Below are positions 1-23,574 of a DNA stretch of 64,000 nt, piece after piece; position 1 is the stretch's first letter, and each line of letters opens with the position of its first letter. The DNA comes from Leptasterias polaris. Its lineage: Eukaryota > Echinodermata > Asteroidea > Forcipulatida > Asteriidae. Made by a program: the position numbers and the translations under genes. The DNA is taken from NCBI GenBank assembly GCA_037783415.1, contig JAZGTN010000169.1:186001-250000 (forward strand), in the 5' to 3' direction. Under the pieces are notes generated by a model. The model made no database searches. It was given only the letters and a program-made list of their open reading frames with translations, and was not told the DNA's origin.

Positions 1-870
1 AGGCAAATAAGTAATCTTTTATATACTTTATACAATAGTTAAACTTTGATAAAAACAGTCGCTTTAAAATGCAATACAACCCAGCTTGTCTGCGTTACCA
101 ATAGATCAGTATATCATTGCATGATTTTACTGTTGTCGTATTATTTACACACTGTTTCTTTGTGTGTAAGTATCAAGTGCGCCCTCATCAGTTTTCTTGG
201 GCCTGATGCAACTTAATTATTCATTATTACTACAAAAACTTAAAGTTTGTGTCCGCGACCTTTAGACTGTTTTCCCCGTTTAAATTTCAGCAGGGAAAGT
301 GCACCTTCCGTTTTCTGTGGTAATTCTCTCTATCTTGTAGAAAGCATGGCTGTTGCTATGCTCCTATGTTCATGTGGGAGGGATAACGTTATTGAGCCCC
401 AGTGAGTATCATTGGTTTACACAAAGTCATTTTGTGAGGGACATTTTTATTATTGAGATAGAATCATCGTGTGATAGAATCATCGTATTTTCAACCATGT
501 GCTGACTTACATGATTTTGTGCAGTGCATTTGATATCCCTATCATTATCTTGAATGTAATAAACTAAAGTGCAGGAAATATATACTCAAGACGTCATCGT
601 GGATTTTGTATTATTGGTGAATTATTGTTCTTTTTCTCAGTAGAGGGACATTCCTCCTCCCTCTCACACAGCAAGGACTGATCACTTCATTAGTATTACC
701 TCGGTTGGAAAGAGTGACAATAGTTTCAATTGAAGACCCCCCCCCCTCTCAAAAAAAATAAAAATAAAAAATTGCTCTAAAAAATCACGATAAGCAAAAA
801 GTGTATATTTTGTCTTGGAACGTCATCGATATTATTTTGTTTAATTAAAGTATAAACAAATACAAAAGGT
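1..870. other. No gene seen
   Basis: AT-rich sequence with short homopolymers (a C-run and an A-run near 730-770). I find no exon, RNA gene or clear repeat. Confidence 0.6.
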
Positions 871-873
871 TAA

Positions 874-1224
874 AGGGTGTGTACAACATTGGTAAGATTG
901 AAAATATAAATGTTCACAGATTTGCACATAAATTACATGGTATACAGCTACAGATGGTCATAATGGAAAACTACCCTCGAAATAGTTTTGCTTGAAATGC
1001 TATAATTTTTAGGAAATGAGTAAAACATTTAGTCTTCATCACGCGTGATAAAATCCGATAATTGAAAACAGTGAATGTAATGGGGTTTGGTTTCACTGTT
1101 TTCTCATGACCCCGACGACCGATTTAGCTTAAACTTTCACAGGTTTGTTATTTCATGTATATGTCGGGTCACATCAAGTGGATACAGGTCTTTGACAATT
1201 GTGTACATTGTCTTTATTTGTTTG
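874..1224. mobile_element. TTAA-flanked miniature element, copy 1
   Basis: Starts TTAA|AGGGTGTGTACAACATTGG and shares the family interior (GTTCACAGATTTGCACATAA, TTTCACAGGTTTGTTATTTC). The right end is lost at the LINE junction. Confidence 0.75.
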
Positions 1225-3154
1225 GTTCTTGTTTATTAATAACTATTAATAACTATTTTACAAAAATAGGACAATCTCTCAACAGAAACATTCCTCAGGC
1301 GACCAACAGCTACAAGCAATACTTGACAGACCCAAACCCATATTCCATGTTTTTTAATCCCACTACCCCGACTGAGATTCAAAATATAGCTAGTTCCTTT
1401 AAAAACAACAAATCTCCAGGCATAGATGAAATAAGCCCAAGGGTTTTAAAATCTGTTATTAATCAGGTAAGTCACCAACTGTGTCACATTTTTAACTTGT
1501 CATTAACTAAAGGTATATTTCCAGACAAACTCAAATCTGCCAAAGTCACTCCAATTTTTAAAAATGGAGACCATAGTGAGCTCGGTAACTATAGGCCAAT
1601 CTCTGTGCTGTCATGTCTCTCTAAAATTCTTGAGAAAATTCTTCACAAAAGAACTATGTCATTTTTGGACAAACACAACATAATCTGCAATAATCAATAC
1701 GGTTTCCGAAAAAATTATTCTACCTCACTGGCATTACTTGACTTAACAAATAAAGTTATAGATGCCTTTGAAAACAATTTATATGCCATTGGAGTTTTCC
1801 TGGATCTGTCAAAAGCGTTTGACACCATAAATCATGATATTTTATTGGATAAATTACATTATTATGGAATTCGAGGCGTTACACTTGACTGGTTTAGGAG
1901 TTATCTTAATGACCGCTCTCAATGCACAAAATACCAATCTTCTCTGTCAGCGCCTCTAGGAATATCATGCGGGGTTCCTCAAGGATCTATCTTAGGACCT
2001 TTGCTCTTTATCATTTATATAAATGACATTTGTCAAACATCAGATTTGCTTTCTTTTATCATGTACGCTGATGACACAAATATATTTTGTTGCAATGCGG
2101 ACCTTCGCGTGTTGATTGATAATGTCAATAGGGAACTAACTAATGTCTGTGAGTGGTTTAAAGCAAATAGGCTCTCCCTAAATACTAAAAAATGTAATTA
2201 TATTATTTTTACCAACAGACACAAATCAGCCAGCCAAAACTACTCAGTCAATCTCGATAGCACACCTATTCAGCAAGTAATTAATACCAAATTTTTGGGT
2301 GTCTATTTAGATGAAAAATTATCATGGAAATATCATATAAGTGAAATAGAAAACAAGGTAGCAAAAAGTATTGGTGTCATCAGTCGATTGAAATTTCTCC
2401 TTCCTAACAATGTTCTGCGTATACTTTATTGCACTCTCATACTACCATATCTCCAATACTGTAATGTTGTATGGGGAAACACGTTTAGCACCAATCTTAA
2501 TAAGCTGAATGTTCTCCAAAAGAAAGTTGTTCGTATTATTTCACATTCTCCACTTAGGGCCCATGCAAGTCCTTTATTTTTTAAACTTAAATTACTCAAC
2601 TTGAAAAGTATCAACAGATACCAACAGTGTATCTTCATGTATAAACACATGAAAGGACTACTTCCTGACTCATTCAACGACTACTTAGAACTTAACCGTA
2701 ATATTCATCGCCACAATACCAGATCTTCTTCTAATTTTCATCTTCCCAAACACAGAACAACAGCCTTCCATCATAACATCTGTTTCTCTGGACCCTCAAA
2801 TTGGAATAAACTGCCAAATAGTATAAAAACTGCCCCAACACCTGCTACCTATAAACACAAACTAAAAGCCCACTTGCTCAACAACCCCCCTGTATAGCCT
2901 TCTGTACAAACAAAGTAATACAAACCATGTTATTCATATTTGTTTTCTGTATATTGTGTATATGAAAATTATAATTTGATGTTTTGTAATTGTTTACTTA
3001 CATGTGCGTTTGTTTGTATTTTTGTCCAAGGCATTTCTGCCAACAAGCATTGTTTTGCTTTTTTGGATTTGCCTCCTTCAATATATACCTTCTTATCAAT
3101 TGTATTGACCTTTTGTTATTGGCGGAAATAAATGTTCTTTGAATGAATGAATGA
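1225..3154 (+). mobile_element. 5'-truncated CR1/L2-group LINE
   Basis: A long open frame ends at 2897 and encodes a reverse transcriptase: SPGIDEISP, YRPISVLSCLSKILEK, FLDLSKAFDTINHD, GVPQGSILGPLLF and the YADD catalytic box (FIMYADDT). It runs on through the thumb to LKAHLLNN. The endonuclease domain is missing. The 3' end carries AATAAA and then GAATGAATGAATGA (3141-3154), the short tandem tail of this LINE group. The intact reading frame points to a young copy. It lies head-on to the kinase gene; its tail ends 17 bp from that gene's stop. The left border with the element at 874 is blurred. Confidence 0.88.
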
Positions 3155-3171
3155 TACAGCTGCAGAATGAG

Positions 3172-14463
<11,292 letters not shown>

Positions 14464-14549
14464 GGTGTAGATATTAAGAAATACATTATGATATTACTAG
14501 TAAACGTGCGGGATATCAACCAGCACCCTAAAAGCTGTTAGGTCAGAGA

Positions 14550-14765
14550 GTTGACCCGGATTCGAAGTCCCAGGGGCTAGACCCATTTCTTAGTCAGGCT
14601 GATCCGGAAACTGGTCAATAAAGATGATGACTTTGACTCGGATTCTGCATTTAGTTTGACACAGTTTGTGGTCGGATTGACATAGGTTCCGGGTCGTACT
14701 GAAAAAGAATTTTGTCAGATTCCCTGTGACCCGGAATCCGGAACAATTATTCTAACCCGTGTAAA
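14550..14765. repeat. GACCCGG repeat, copy 2
   Basis: GTTGACCCGGATTCGAAG, TAGACCCATTTCTTAGTCAG, GGTTCCGGGTCG and TGTGACCCGGAATCCGG, in the order of copy 1. It lies upstream of the kinase gene. Confidence 0.7.
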
Positions 14766-15712
14766 TCTTATTTGGGAGAAGTGTAGGCTCTTAAAAGAGC
14801 CATTTGAATTGTCTCGATGTTTCGAGCAGTATAACGCTGCTGGTCATGTTGTTATAATTTGTATGGCTATTTTGTGTTTTAAGAAAAAACATTTGGTAAA
14901 ATTATCAAACGTAAATGTTTGATAATTTGATGTTTTTTCTCTGATACAGAATACGTCTGAAATTAGTCTGAAATACTTCCATGTCGAAGAAGTGGAACTT
15001 GGAGACCCCGTAAATCATCTTTACCTAATCTCATGATAAATATATACCAGTTTGGCTGCTTTTCGTGACCAAATTTGATGAAAGGTTCATAATGAAGACT
15101 TTTTCGAAAGTTTTCAAAATGTCATTTATCCGCAATATCCACACTCCAAGTTTAAATTCTTGTTGATCAAAGTAACAAACTGATAGTTGTTTTTAACGCA
15201 AATTGTTATAACAAAGCTATTTTTAAGCTATAACAATAATTGAGCAGGAAAAAAGTACTTGTACATTGGGAATACCTTCAAATACAGCTGACAATACCAA
15301 CAGTTGCCAAAGATAACAATATGTGATACTTGAAGAATTTGCCATCATTACAACAGCTAGATGATCCTGTTATAGAAAAACATGTTGCTGCAAATTTAGA
15401 AGTTTGTTTGCAAATATTAGTTCATAAAAACCGTGTTGAGTTTTTGTGTGTGTATTTGTTATCATCAATAAATTACAAATAATGTAGGCCCTATTATAGG
15501 TGAATTTTTCCATTATAATGCACATAATTATCCAATATGTTTGCCCATGGCTAAGAAGATTTATGTAAATGGCAAATCAGAATGAATTGAGCCATTTTCA
15601 TACGACTATCAAATCTACAAATCTTGCAATTCTACGATGTCAATGCGCTGTAATACCACAACGTACGCTTGTTGCTTCAACAATCGCTGACCCTACCTTG
15701 TTAAGGTAGGGA

Positions 15713-16160
15713 CATATAGATTGGTTTTTGTCAGCGTAATGCTAATCGGCAAAAGTTACCAAGAAAGATACAATAAAAATCACATGTGAAAGTTTTAGCT
15801 GAGTGTCTACTTGCTGCGAAGTAGCAAAAACCTGTCACAGTATTTTCACCCGAACGTTGAATCCATCCACGTTTAGCGAGGTGATAGCGGGTACCAACCG
15901 CATCTCTTCTGCAGGATCCACCAACGGACACCAACCCAAATAATGCTATAAGAAACGATTCATGCATGAATTGTTTCCCAAATTCAAATGTTTTTGTGTG
16001 ACTGTGAAAACATTATCCAAACCATATCACTTCGTAGGGAATTCTTTCAAAAAAGAAAATTGTTTATAATGTAGGCTGCAGCGCTTCTCACCAAGTACGT
16101 TTTGGGTCATTATTATTGGGAGTACTTACCGATCTATGACCATACCCTTAAAAGCCTGCA
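15713..16160. repeat. Dispersed repeat, copy 2 of 2
   Basis: Same order of blocks as 6889-7309, same orientation, moderately diverged. It lies upstream of the kinase gene. Confidence 0.7.
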
Positions 16161-16632
16161 TCATGGTCCCGGAAGCCATAAATATGTTAAGTATAATGCA
16201 CTATTTTCCTTATGAACAGCCCCATTCATCCAACTTCTACCCATCTATAGAATCTACTGAGTTTGAGAATCTAAACCAATCCAAACCATAAATTAAACAA
16301 AAATTAGATTTACCTTAAACTGCAACGTGAAATTAGAAGACGAATAATGTTTCTGTGGAGCTTTTCAAAGTCAAGTACGTGGGCTTCACATACTGTGTTT
16401 CCGGATGAACTTGCCTACCTTGGAACTAACATATGTTTTTTATGTTAGCTGTTGTTTGGTTTGAATGTCTTTCCGGGCACTGTGTTGCATTGTCTGCCTA
16501 CCCTCGGAGTTGTTCCCCCATGAGAACTGAAACTGCAGAAAGTAAACAATTTGACATTCTATTGTTAGGCATTGGACCGGATATACTGTGCACAACATGT
16601 AATGCCATTATAAACTAACATGCAAGCATTCC

Positions 16633-16945
16633 AGGCCCATGTTCATAGAGCTGCTGTATGCACAAAATGTATCCGAGCACATCAAATGTATGCCTACCAG
16701 AAAAAGGTTAACAGCCGATGCTACTTCACATGTACCATTTGTTACTGGTATCCTGCTCATTTTGGCTTAGCAGCAAATTGTTAAGCAATATTCAGTGCTT
16801 AAGCAGCTCTTTAAGCAATATTCAGTGCTTAAGCAGCTCTTTAAGCAATATTCAGTGCTTAAGCAGCTCTTTAAGCAACATTCAGTGCTTTAAGCAGCTC
16901 TTTAAGCAACATTCAGTGCTTTAAGCAGCTTAATGAAATTAGGTC
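16633..16945. mobile_element. AATTTCATAGAGCTGCT foldback, copy with expanded array
   Basis: Left end CATAGAGCTGCT, right end AGCAGCTTAATGAAATT. The right arm holds about five tandem units of about 33 bp (TTAAGCAATATTCAGTGC, TTAAGCAGCTC), 16783-16935. Confidence 0.75.
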
Positions 16946-17456
16946 CAGTGTGAAACTCGAATTATGCAATTGGCGGTTTTATTGAAAAATAGCGTAGATG
17001 CGAGTTGAACAATTAGGATGGGTGTTGTGATCTTATAAACTAGGTCACACCAATGGTAAGTATATTGTACGGATAATAAACCAAACCCCATGTTTTCACA
17101 ACATACGGTTAATTCTTTAACACTTTCAGAAAACTAGCAGTCTAACTCTCCATATTTTGGTTTGTACCGGTATTTTTTATTGACTCAAGTTATATACCTT
17201 TTTATTTGATATAACTGGTGTCATGGACAGCTGAATGTTAGAAAACATTCAATAATGTTAACAAAATGGTCTGACCAAATTCAAAATTTCTGCAAACTTA
17301 AAAAAAATCTTCCCATGTTTGGTTGCATTGTTTAAAAAATAACAACACTATTTTTGAAAATATTGGAAACCAGAACTTGACTTTACTCACCTGAGCCGTA
17401 CATGGTTTAGGACTTAGGTCATCGTCATTAATGCCAAGGCGGTGTCAGGAAATGAA

Positions 17457-17477
17457 AGGAGTACCGATGGTGAAGTT

Positions 17478-17508
<31 letters not shown>

Positions 17509-17545
17509 GGGGGGGGGGGTGGGGGGGGGGTGGGGGGGGGGGGGT
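17457..17545 (+). repeat. (GT)n and long poly-G tract
   Basis: TGTGTGTGTGTG, then about 65 nearly pure G residues broken by a few T. G-quadruplex formation is likely. Any protein reading is spurious. Confidence 0.95.
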
Positions 17546-17649
17546 TGAAGTTAACCCACAACAAACTCTGCAACACTCGGGTGTAGTGTGTTTTTTCTTC
17601 AGAAATTGTATTCATAATTTTGTATAAAAACTCTTTTGTTTGGGGTATT

Positions 17650-17652
17650 TGT

Positions 17653-17692
<40 letters not shown>
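17650..17692 (+). repeat. (TTG)n microsatellite
   Basis: About 14 TTG units, 100 bp after the poly-G tract. Confidence 0.95.
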
Positions 17693-18523
17693 ATTTTTTT
17701 CTCTTTTAAGGGGTCGACAAGGAGGCTTATTGGGGTGGTGACATACTTACAACTGACTTACAAAATAAAGAGCCAACATTTACAAAAAGCATAATTACTT
17801 TTGTTGTTGTCTTTTTTAATTTTAATTTTCACTAATTTGTTTTTATATCTAATGTATTAAGCGGCTTATTGACTTGTTTTATGGTTAGTTATCGTACTGC
17901 CAATGTTGTATTAGCCCTCCTGGCGCCAATGGTGGAATACGCAAAGCAATCGTATAGACCCTATTAAGCTTTACGCTTCATGTATTATTGTTATAATTAG
18001 TATAGTTGAGCGACCTTGCCTCTCAGTGATGGCCATAAGTTAGCATTTTAAAGGGGCACATTGCTTTAAAATCTCTCAAATGTTTGCTGTTTGGAATAAC
18101 GCTTTAATATTTTTAAGAGTTGTTCATGCACTAAAACACCTACTGTGTGGTGAATTACTGAGTATAGTGATAAAAATAGCCACCGAAGCGGACAGTGTTT
18201 TTACATGAATTTACACAACCACTTTTTCCAACCATAGTGTTCATTTCATGACAAATGCTTTTTATAGCCAAAAGCGCACAAAACCGAAAGCAATGTCCCC
18301 CCTTTAATATTTTTGTTTTCACCTGATATCCTGGACTGAACCATTCCACAAGAGGGATATGTTAATGGCTTTCAGATCTCCACATACAGCACACGGCATA
18401 AGATAGTAAAACGTAGGACTAATAATAGTGTAGCTTTAAAAAACAATTTAATAAATAACAAATATTCTTTAAGAATACGAAGATGCTATATAGTGTTTCG
18501 TGTATTGTTGAACTTATTCCAAT

Positions 18524-18969
18524 GAAAGCCCAATCGTCCCACTGAAGTATATATTATCAGCGGGATTACTAATTCGTTATAACGAACCAATAGTTCGTTA
18601 TAACGAATTAATAATTCGTTATAACGAACCAATAGTTCGTTATAACGAATTAATAATTCGTTACGAATTAATAATCCGTTAAAACGAATTACCAATTGGC
18701 CCACCTCCATGGTGCGACTGAACGGCCGAGTCCGAATTGATGATTTCGGATGCGGCGTTCCTGCCATATTATAACCACTGCCGAAATCGTCAATTCGGAC
18801 GCCGTACAGTACGTCGCACCATGGAGATGGGCCAATTGTTAATTCGTTATAACGGATTATTAATTCGTTATAATGAAATATTAATTCACATCTATGAAAT
18901 ATTAATTCGTTATAACGAATTAGTTCCCGCTGATAATATAATATATTTTAGTGGCACGATTGGGCTTTC
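18524..18969. mobile_element. Long foldback element with palindrome arrays
   Basis: About 446 bp. Ends GAAAGCCCAATCGT and ACGATTGGGCTTTC. Each arm carries a run of the 14-bp palindrome TTCGTTATAACGAA and its variants, then ATTGGCCCA(C/T)CTCCATGGTG and its mirror CACCATGGAGATGGGCCAAT. The middle has mirrored CCGAATT and CAATTCGG blocks. Confidence 0.85.
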
Positions 18970-19208
18970 GTATATTCCTTTGTCCTGTTGGTAGTTCATT
19001 ACGTCACACGCGCGCGTATCTGCTGCATATCCGAAGTGTTTGCTACTTCCGGCTCAAAAGCTGGCACGCGTTTGTGTGTAATTTTACCCCAAAATACCAA
19101 TTTCATTGTTCAAAGGCATTTCTTATGACGACAGTCAATAACTTATAATTCTAAAAAAGAACGTTGAAAGCCAAGTCCAATAATCATACATTTATTACGT
19201 AATCCTTA

Positions 19209-19383
19209 ATAGACCTTATGCATATGACGTCGTTTGAGTAGGGCGCCCTCACCTAGAGGTCAAAAGGAAGATGCTCATTGGCCAGTCTTGTGCGCCGCGC
19301 GTACAAATCAGCGCGTTTCCATTGTTTCATCATCAGTTTACCTCTAAGATGGCGGCTTGGTGACGTCAATGCATAAGGTCTAT
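19209..19383. mobile_element. ATAGACC miniature element, copy 1
   Basis: 175 bp with terminal inverted repeats ATAGACCTTATGCAT. TGACGTC motifs lie near both ends (the left one mutated to TGACGTCG), and AAGATGGCGGC and ATTGGCC lie inside. TAA flanks both sides if the repeat is counted from TAGACC. Confidence 0.92.
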
Positions 19384-19573
19384 AAAAAAAACCAGCTCGA
19401 TGCAATTCCTCGGTTCTGGTAATCGTGTTAGCCAGTTTGTGTGACTGGGGCTTCGATTATAGTGGACAAGATTCTTCACTAAATCTTCAGACTCTATAAT
19501 CACTGTTTCTTGTACTGAAATGTAGGCCTATTAGTATTTGAGAACGCTTTAAAACATGTTTTTCTACAATTAA

Positions 19574-19920
19574 AGGGTGTTTGTAACATTGGTAAGAGTA
19601 AAAATATAAATGTTCACAGATTCACACATAACTTACGTGGTATAAAGATGGTCATGATGGGAAACTCCCTTTGAAATATGTTTGCTTTAAATGCTATAGT
19701 TTTTGAGAAATGAGTAAAACAATTAGTTTTGATCTCAATAAGTCAAAAACTCGATGTTTGAAAACAGTGAAAACACTTAAGGTTTTCCCCCACTTTTTTT
19801 CTGGTGATTGCAATGACCGATTGAGCTTAAACTTTCACAGGTTTGTTGTTTCATGTATATGTTGGGATACACCAAGTGAGGATACTGGTCTTTGACATTT
19901 ACCAAAAGTATAAACTCCCT
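19574..19920. mobile_element. TTAA-flanked miniature element, copy 2
   Basis: 347 bp between TTAA (19570-19573) and TTAA (19921-19924), with ends AGGGTGTTTGTAAC and GTATAAACTCCCT. Confidence 0.85.
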
Positions 19921-20155
19921 TTAATGAGCTCTGCTTACCACTAATCAATTGACAATGATCTTTGACTGTGCTATACAAATTACAATTATTTACAAACCAA
20001 CTACACATTTAAGTATATTTTAAATGAATTAAGCATGCATGGTTTGTCTTCACGACCTCTGCGTTTTCCTCTGCTAAATTTAGTTATTGGTGGACATTTA
20101 TTTAAATGTTTGTACAGGTTTTGTTATTTTCGTTTTTCTTATTGATAATTGACCC

Positions 20156-20737
20156 AATAGACTCCTTGGATATGACGTCACAAGCCAAAAACTGTCCCCT
20201 TACTGAGGTCAAAGAAGAGCTATCATTGGCTGAGAGTCATATGTGCCTTTCCATTGTTTGACAACAAAGGTGGTGGCCAATGCAAGGGGTCTATTCAATT
20301 ATCTCTACTATAGAGATCAAGGGGGTCTATTCATATGACGTCACCACACGTGCAATATCTTGCTTGCGCCACTTTGAAAGTCAGATTCTGTGTATAGACC
20401 CCTTGCATATGACGTCACACTCTCAAAAAGCGCCCCTATGAGGCCAAAAAGCACCCTCACTGATGAGGCCAAAGGAGGCAGATCATAGAACCCTTGCATA
20501 TGACGTCACACTCTAAAAACGACCTCACTGAGGCCAAAAAGCGCCCTCACTGAGGTCAAAGGAGGCAGATGATTGGACGATAGGTGTTCTTTGTGCGTAA
20601 AATAGTGTGCGGGACCTCAGCGTCCATGTAGCGTTTCGCGTTATGCAAGGGGTCTATTGGACGATAGCTGTTCTTTGTGCGTAAAAACGTGCGCGTGACC
20701 GCAGCGTCCTTGTAGCGTTTTGCGTTATGCAAGGGGT
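20156..20737. mobile_element. Cluster of ATAGACC-type relatives
   Basis: Several overlapping elements with termini TAGACTCC or TAGACCCCTTGCATATGA, TGACGTCAC beside them, and ATGCAAGGGGTCTAT at the other ends (near 20290, 20655, 20730). They share ends and TGACGTCA with the 175-bp family but have a different interior (CACTGAGGCCAAAAAGCG). Confidence 0.65.
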
Positions 20738-21075
20738 TACTTTACAGCGCATTTTAGGCGACGCACGCGTGGTTCGACGCGCACCTTGTCTTTACATGCA
20801 CTTAAGTTGACTCCCTAAAATGGCCGGTCATGGCCGGGCAGACAGTTGCAATTTGTTCAATCAAGTCTGTCCCTTTTTCAAAATGCACTCCGCGTGCACT
20901 ATCGTTATATTTTTTGTTGAATAATCTAGTACGAGGAACTTGACAATGTTGAAGATTGTGGATGCATTCTTATATTAAATGAATATAATCGCAAACGATG
21001 TTAATTATTTAGATACTGAATTAAAATGACTATACAACATTTTTTAAATGGTTCCAGCATCTAGTTCGGAAAACC

Positions 21076-21822
21076 TCACAGTTCAAAGTAGTTACACTCG
21101 TCATAGATTACAACACCTTCCTCAGACTCAAGGATCGTGGCGTTGTTGAGTTGACACATCTTGGTTGGACCTCCCTGCCAGAGATTGAAGGAGCGGCATC
21201 GGGGCTCAGCCCAGCATGCTGCGCCACACTCGATGACTCCCTTGACCGTTATGTTCTTGATCTCATGGCCGCGCAGACACTGCGGTTTAACGCGACCGTC
21301 TGAAGCCAACGTGAGAGAGTAGACGTGGTCTTGACGTTGCATCTCACATATGACGAATTTTTCCTCACTGCAAGAATCAGCAACTTGCCAGTTTCCACTA
21401 TTCTTCAAAGACATGACAAGGCATCCACTTTCACGATACTGAGTGAGGATCATTGCTTGGTAATACACAGGCTGTGTCTCGTCTATACATTTCAGAGCCC
21501 CATCTACCCCCTCGCGTCTACATCCAACCCACAGTCCGCATCCACTTTCGACGCAATCATTCTGCCATTTATGTATCATGTCGTTTTCTTCCTGAGTACT
21601 CGGGACAACCAAGCTACTCTGCGGCCGTCCACAAACTCTCCTAGCCTCGAACCAGGTGAGTTTCTCTTCAAGTAAAATGTAGCATGAGTCACGCCAGCTC
21701 TTCCATTCAGGAGAAAATTGAGCTGTGACGACATAAATGACGCAAACACCTATCAAGATGGCGGGAAATTTACCCCAAAAGCTTGACATTCTGGAGAGTA
21801 TAGTTGTATAATGTAGCCTCAC
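21076..21822 (-). CDS. Lectin A: secreted C-type lectin-like plus PAN-like protein
   Basis: An intronless frame of 248 aa. The likely start is the second Met (21789), which gives a clean signal peptide (MSSFWGKFPAILIGVCVIY); the first ATG adds 11 residues. A C-type lectin domain spans about 36-161, with WKSWRDSCYILL at its start, WVGC, and FVICEM at its end. The EPN/QPD calcium-sugar motif and the WND motif are missing, so calcium-dependent sugar binding is doubtful. A Cys-rich PAN/apple-like domain follows (182-244, with CGAACWAEPRCRSFNLW), a fold used for protein or glycan contact. Lectin B at 31070 is a paralogue in the opposite orientation. Confidence 0.85.
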   Translation of the reverse strand: MRLHYTTILSRMSSFWGKFPAILIGVCVIYVVTAQFSPEWKSWRDSCYILLEEKLTWFEARRVCGRPQSSLVVPSTQEENDMIHKWQNDCVESGCGLWVGCRREGVDGALKCIDETQPVYYQAMILTQYRESGCLVMSLKNSGNWQVADSCSEEKFVICEMQRQDHVYSLTLASDGRVKPQCLRGHEIKNITVKGVIECGAACWAEPRCRSFNLWQGGPTKMCQLNNATILESEEGVVIYDECNYFEL

Positions 21823-22519
21823 ATGAAAGTAGCGTTAAAGGAACGTCAGAAACACGTTGATCTTACAAAGAAACGCTTACGTCTGACTGCAATCTGTTTG
21901 TCCCTTCTCATCACTTCCTTGCACAACTGCTTCTGTTACACATAATAACATGTACGTGTGTGTTGCATCGTCACTTAGCCTTGTAGAAGTCTCTGCTTGG
22001 GTTGAAACGCAAATTAACATTATTTGCATATTTCTAACTGTCTATTGCAGACAAAATACATTAATATGGTATCCGACTCTCGTCTGTACCTTAATGAATA
22101 TTTCAGGTATGGAGAATATTCTTCTTAAGCTTCCGTCATGGCTCAAGGAACAGCGACATCCGTTGTACATTTCGTAATTACACTTTCTTTCTGTCGGAAT
22201 GACATGATGAATTCCCTGTCCTGGTATTTAAACGTCAGTGCAATAAACTAATTGGATCGTATTATGATAATCGTTGTTGCCTCCCAAATAACAGATGAGT
22301 TCGTGTGTTTATAATTCCCAAATTGGATATTCAACTGCAATTATAGTAAACTAATAAGTGGGTTGACTTGGTTTGGAGCATTGTTCACAAAAACTATTGT
22401 GTAACTATAGTCTTGGAACAATCGATTCACCAGGCTGACTACACTTCGGACCTGATGTCAGGGTCTTTAACAACTATACGCATCACAGTTCAATGTATTG
22501 TCAAACATAGCGCAGATTG

Positions 22520-22735
22520 GATTTCAAACAATTATTCTGCAGGACATTACTAACATTGCTAGTGTTAATACGTAATTACTAATTTGGTAGTGGTAGTTTC
22601 CTCGCCTACAAAATCGTCACAGAAACGAAACTAAAACTAGGAGAGAGTCCCTGAGTTGGGCTTTCCATTGGTATAACCATGGAGGAAGGAAAAGCACTTG
22701 TCAAAATCCAGAACCTTTAGTTTGTTTTTCTCTGT
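22520..22735. repeat. Dispersed repeat, partial copy
   Basis: Shares GGACATTACT, CTACAAAATCGT, GGAGAGAGTCC and CTTGTCAAAATCCAGAA with 28090-28340 in the same order. Confidence 0.7.
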
Positions 22736-22782
22736 AACAACGGCGCAACCAGGATTTTGTATTAGAGGGTAAACAAAAAATG

Positions 22783-23285
22783 GGTGGGGTCCAGGGGCCG
22801 GCCTTACGGCTCAGAGCTTCAGGGGGCGAAGCCCCCTTAATTCAGATCCATATAAATCTTCTAAATTTACTGGAAAATTGTCTGTAACATCGATGGTGGG
22901 GGTCCAGGGGTGAAGCCCCGGTGGGGGTCCAGGGGGCGTAGCCCCCGGAATTCTGAGCTTTTGGCGTTTTGAGGGGTGAAAAATCAAACCTCCATGTGCC
23001 TAAAACAGAGGAATAGACACACTTTTATTGGAAATCAGATCCATATAAAACTTCTAAATTTACTGGACAAATTTCTGTAACATCGATGGTGGGGGTCCAG
23101 GGGTGAGGCCCCGGTGGGGGTCCAGGGGTGAGGCCCCGGTGGGGGTCCAGGTGGCGAAGCCCCCGGAAGCTCTGAGCTTTTGGCATTTTGAGGGGTGAAA
23201 AATCAAGCCTCTGTGTGCCTGAAACCGAGAAATAGACACACTTTTTAAGCACTTCTGATCCATACCAATCTTCTAATTTTACTCA
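22783..23285. repeat. Tandem repeat of about 193 bp with GGGGGTCCAGGGG motifs
   Basis: GTAACATCGATGGTGGG recurs at 22884 and 23077. Each unit has GGTGGGGGTCCAGGGG followed by GAAGCCCC or GAGGCCCC, short GC hairpins, then GAGCTTTTGGC and GAATAGACACAC. About 2.5 units. Confidence 0.8.
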
Positions 23286-23574
23286 AAGAAAATTTTAATC
23301 CCACAAATCTCGCGTTTGGATCTGGTCACTGCAATATCTGGTTTCATGCATATTCATTCAAAAAATATAGTTCAAGCTTAGTGTAGTCTTTACACTTGAA
23401 TGCCAGAACGACATGAAATATATTTTATCCAGGACAAATTGGCACGTCAGGTTTCAAACGCTTATGTTATCGTGTAAATCTAAGCAATTACAAGTGACAT
23501 ATCGTGGAAGATTCATTTTGGCAGAAAGAAACAAATTTGATAGGCATAAGATGAAAAAGAAATCCATCCTGCCG

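Larger units (their letters stand above)
14766..19208. other. Intergenic between kinase and lectin A, proximal part
   Basis: Holds the repeat at 15713, the foldback at 16633, G and TTG runs, and the foldback at 18524. I looked for a minus-strand signal-peptide exon with a phase-1 donor for the kinase and found no convincing one. CATGTACGGCTCAG|GTGAGT at 17390-17410 (minus) has a perfect donor but only four codons. Confidence 0.5.

Noticed and set aside
18486..18994. Repeated RYNELLIRYNELL-type peptides on both strands
   Set aside because: They are translations of the TTCGTTATAACGAA palindrome array.
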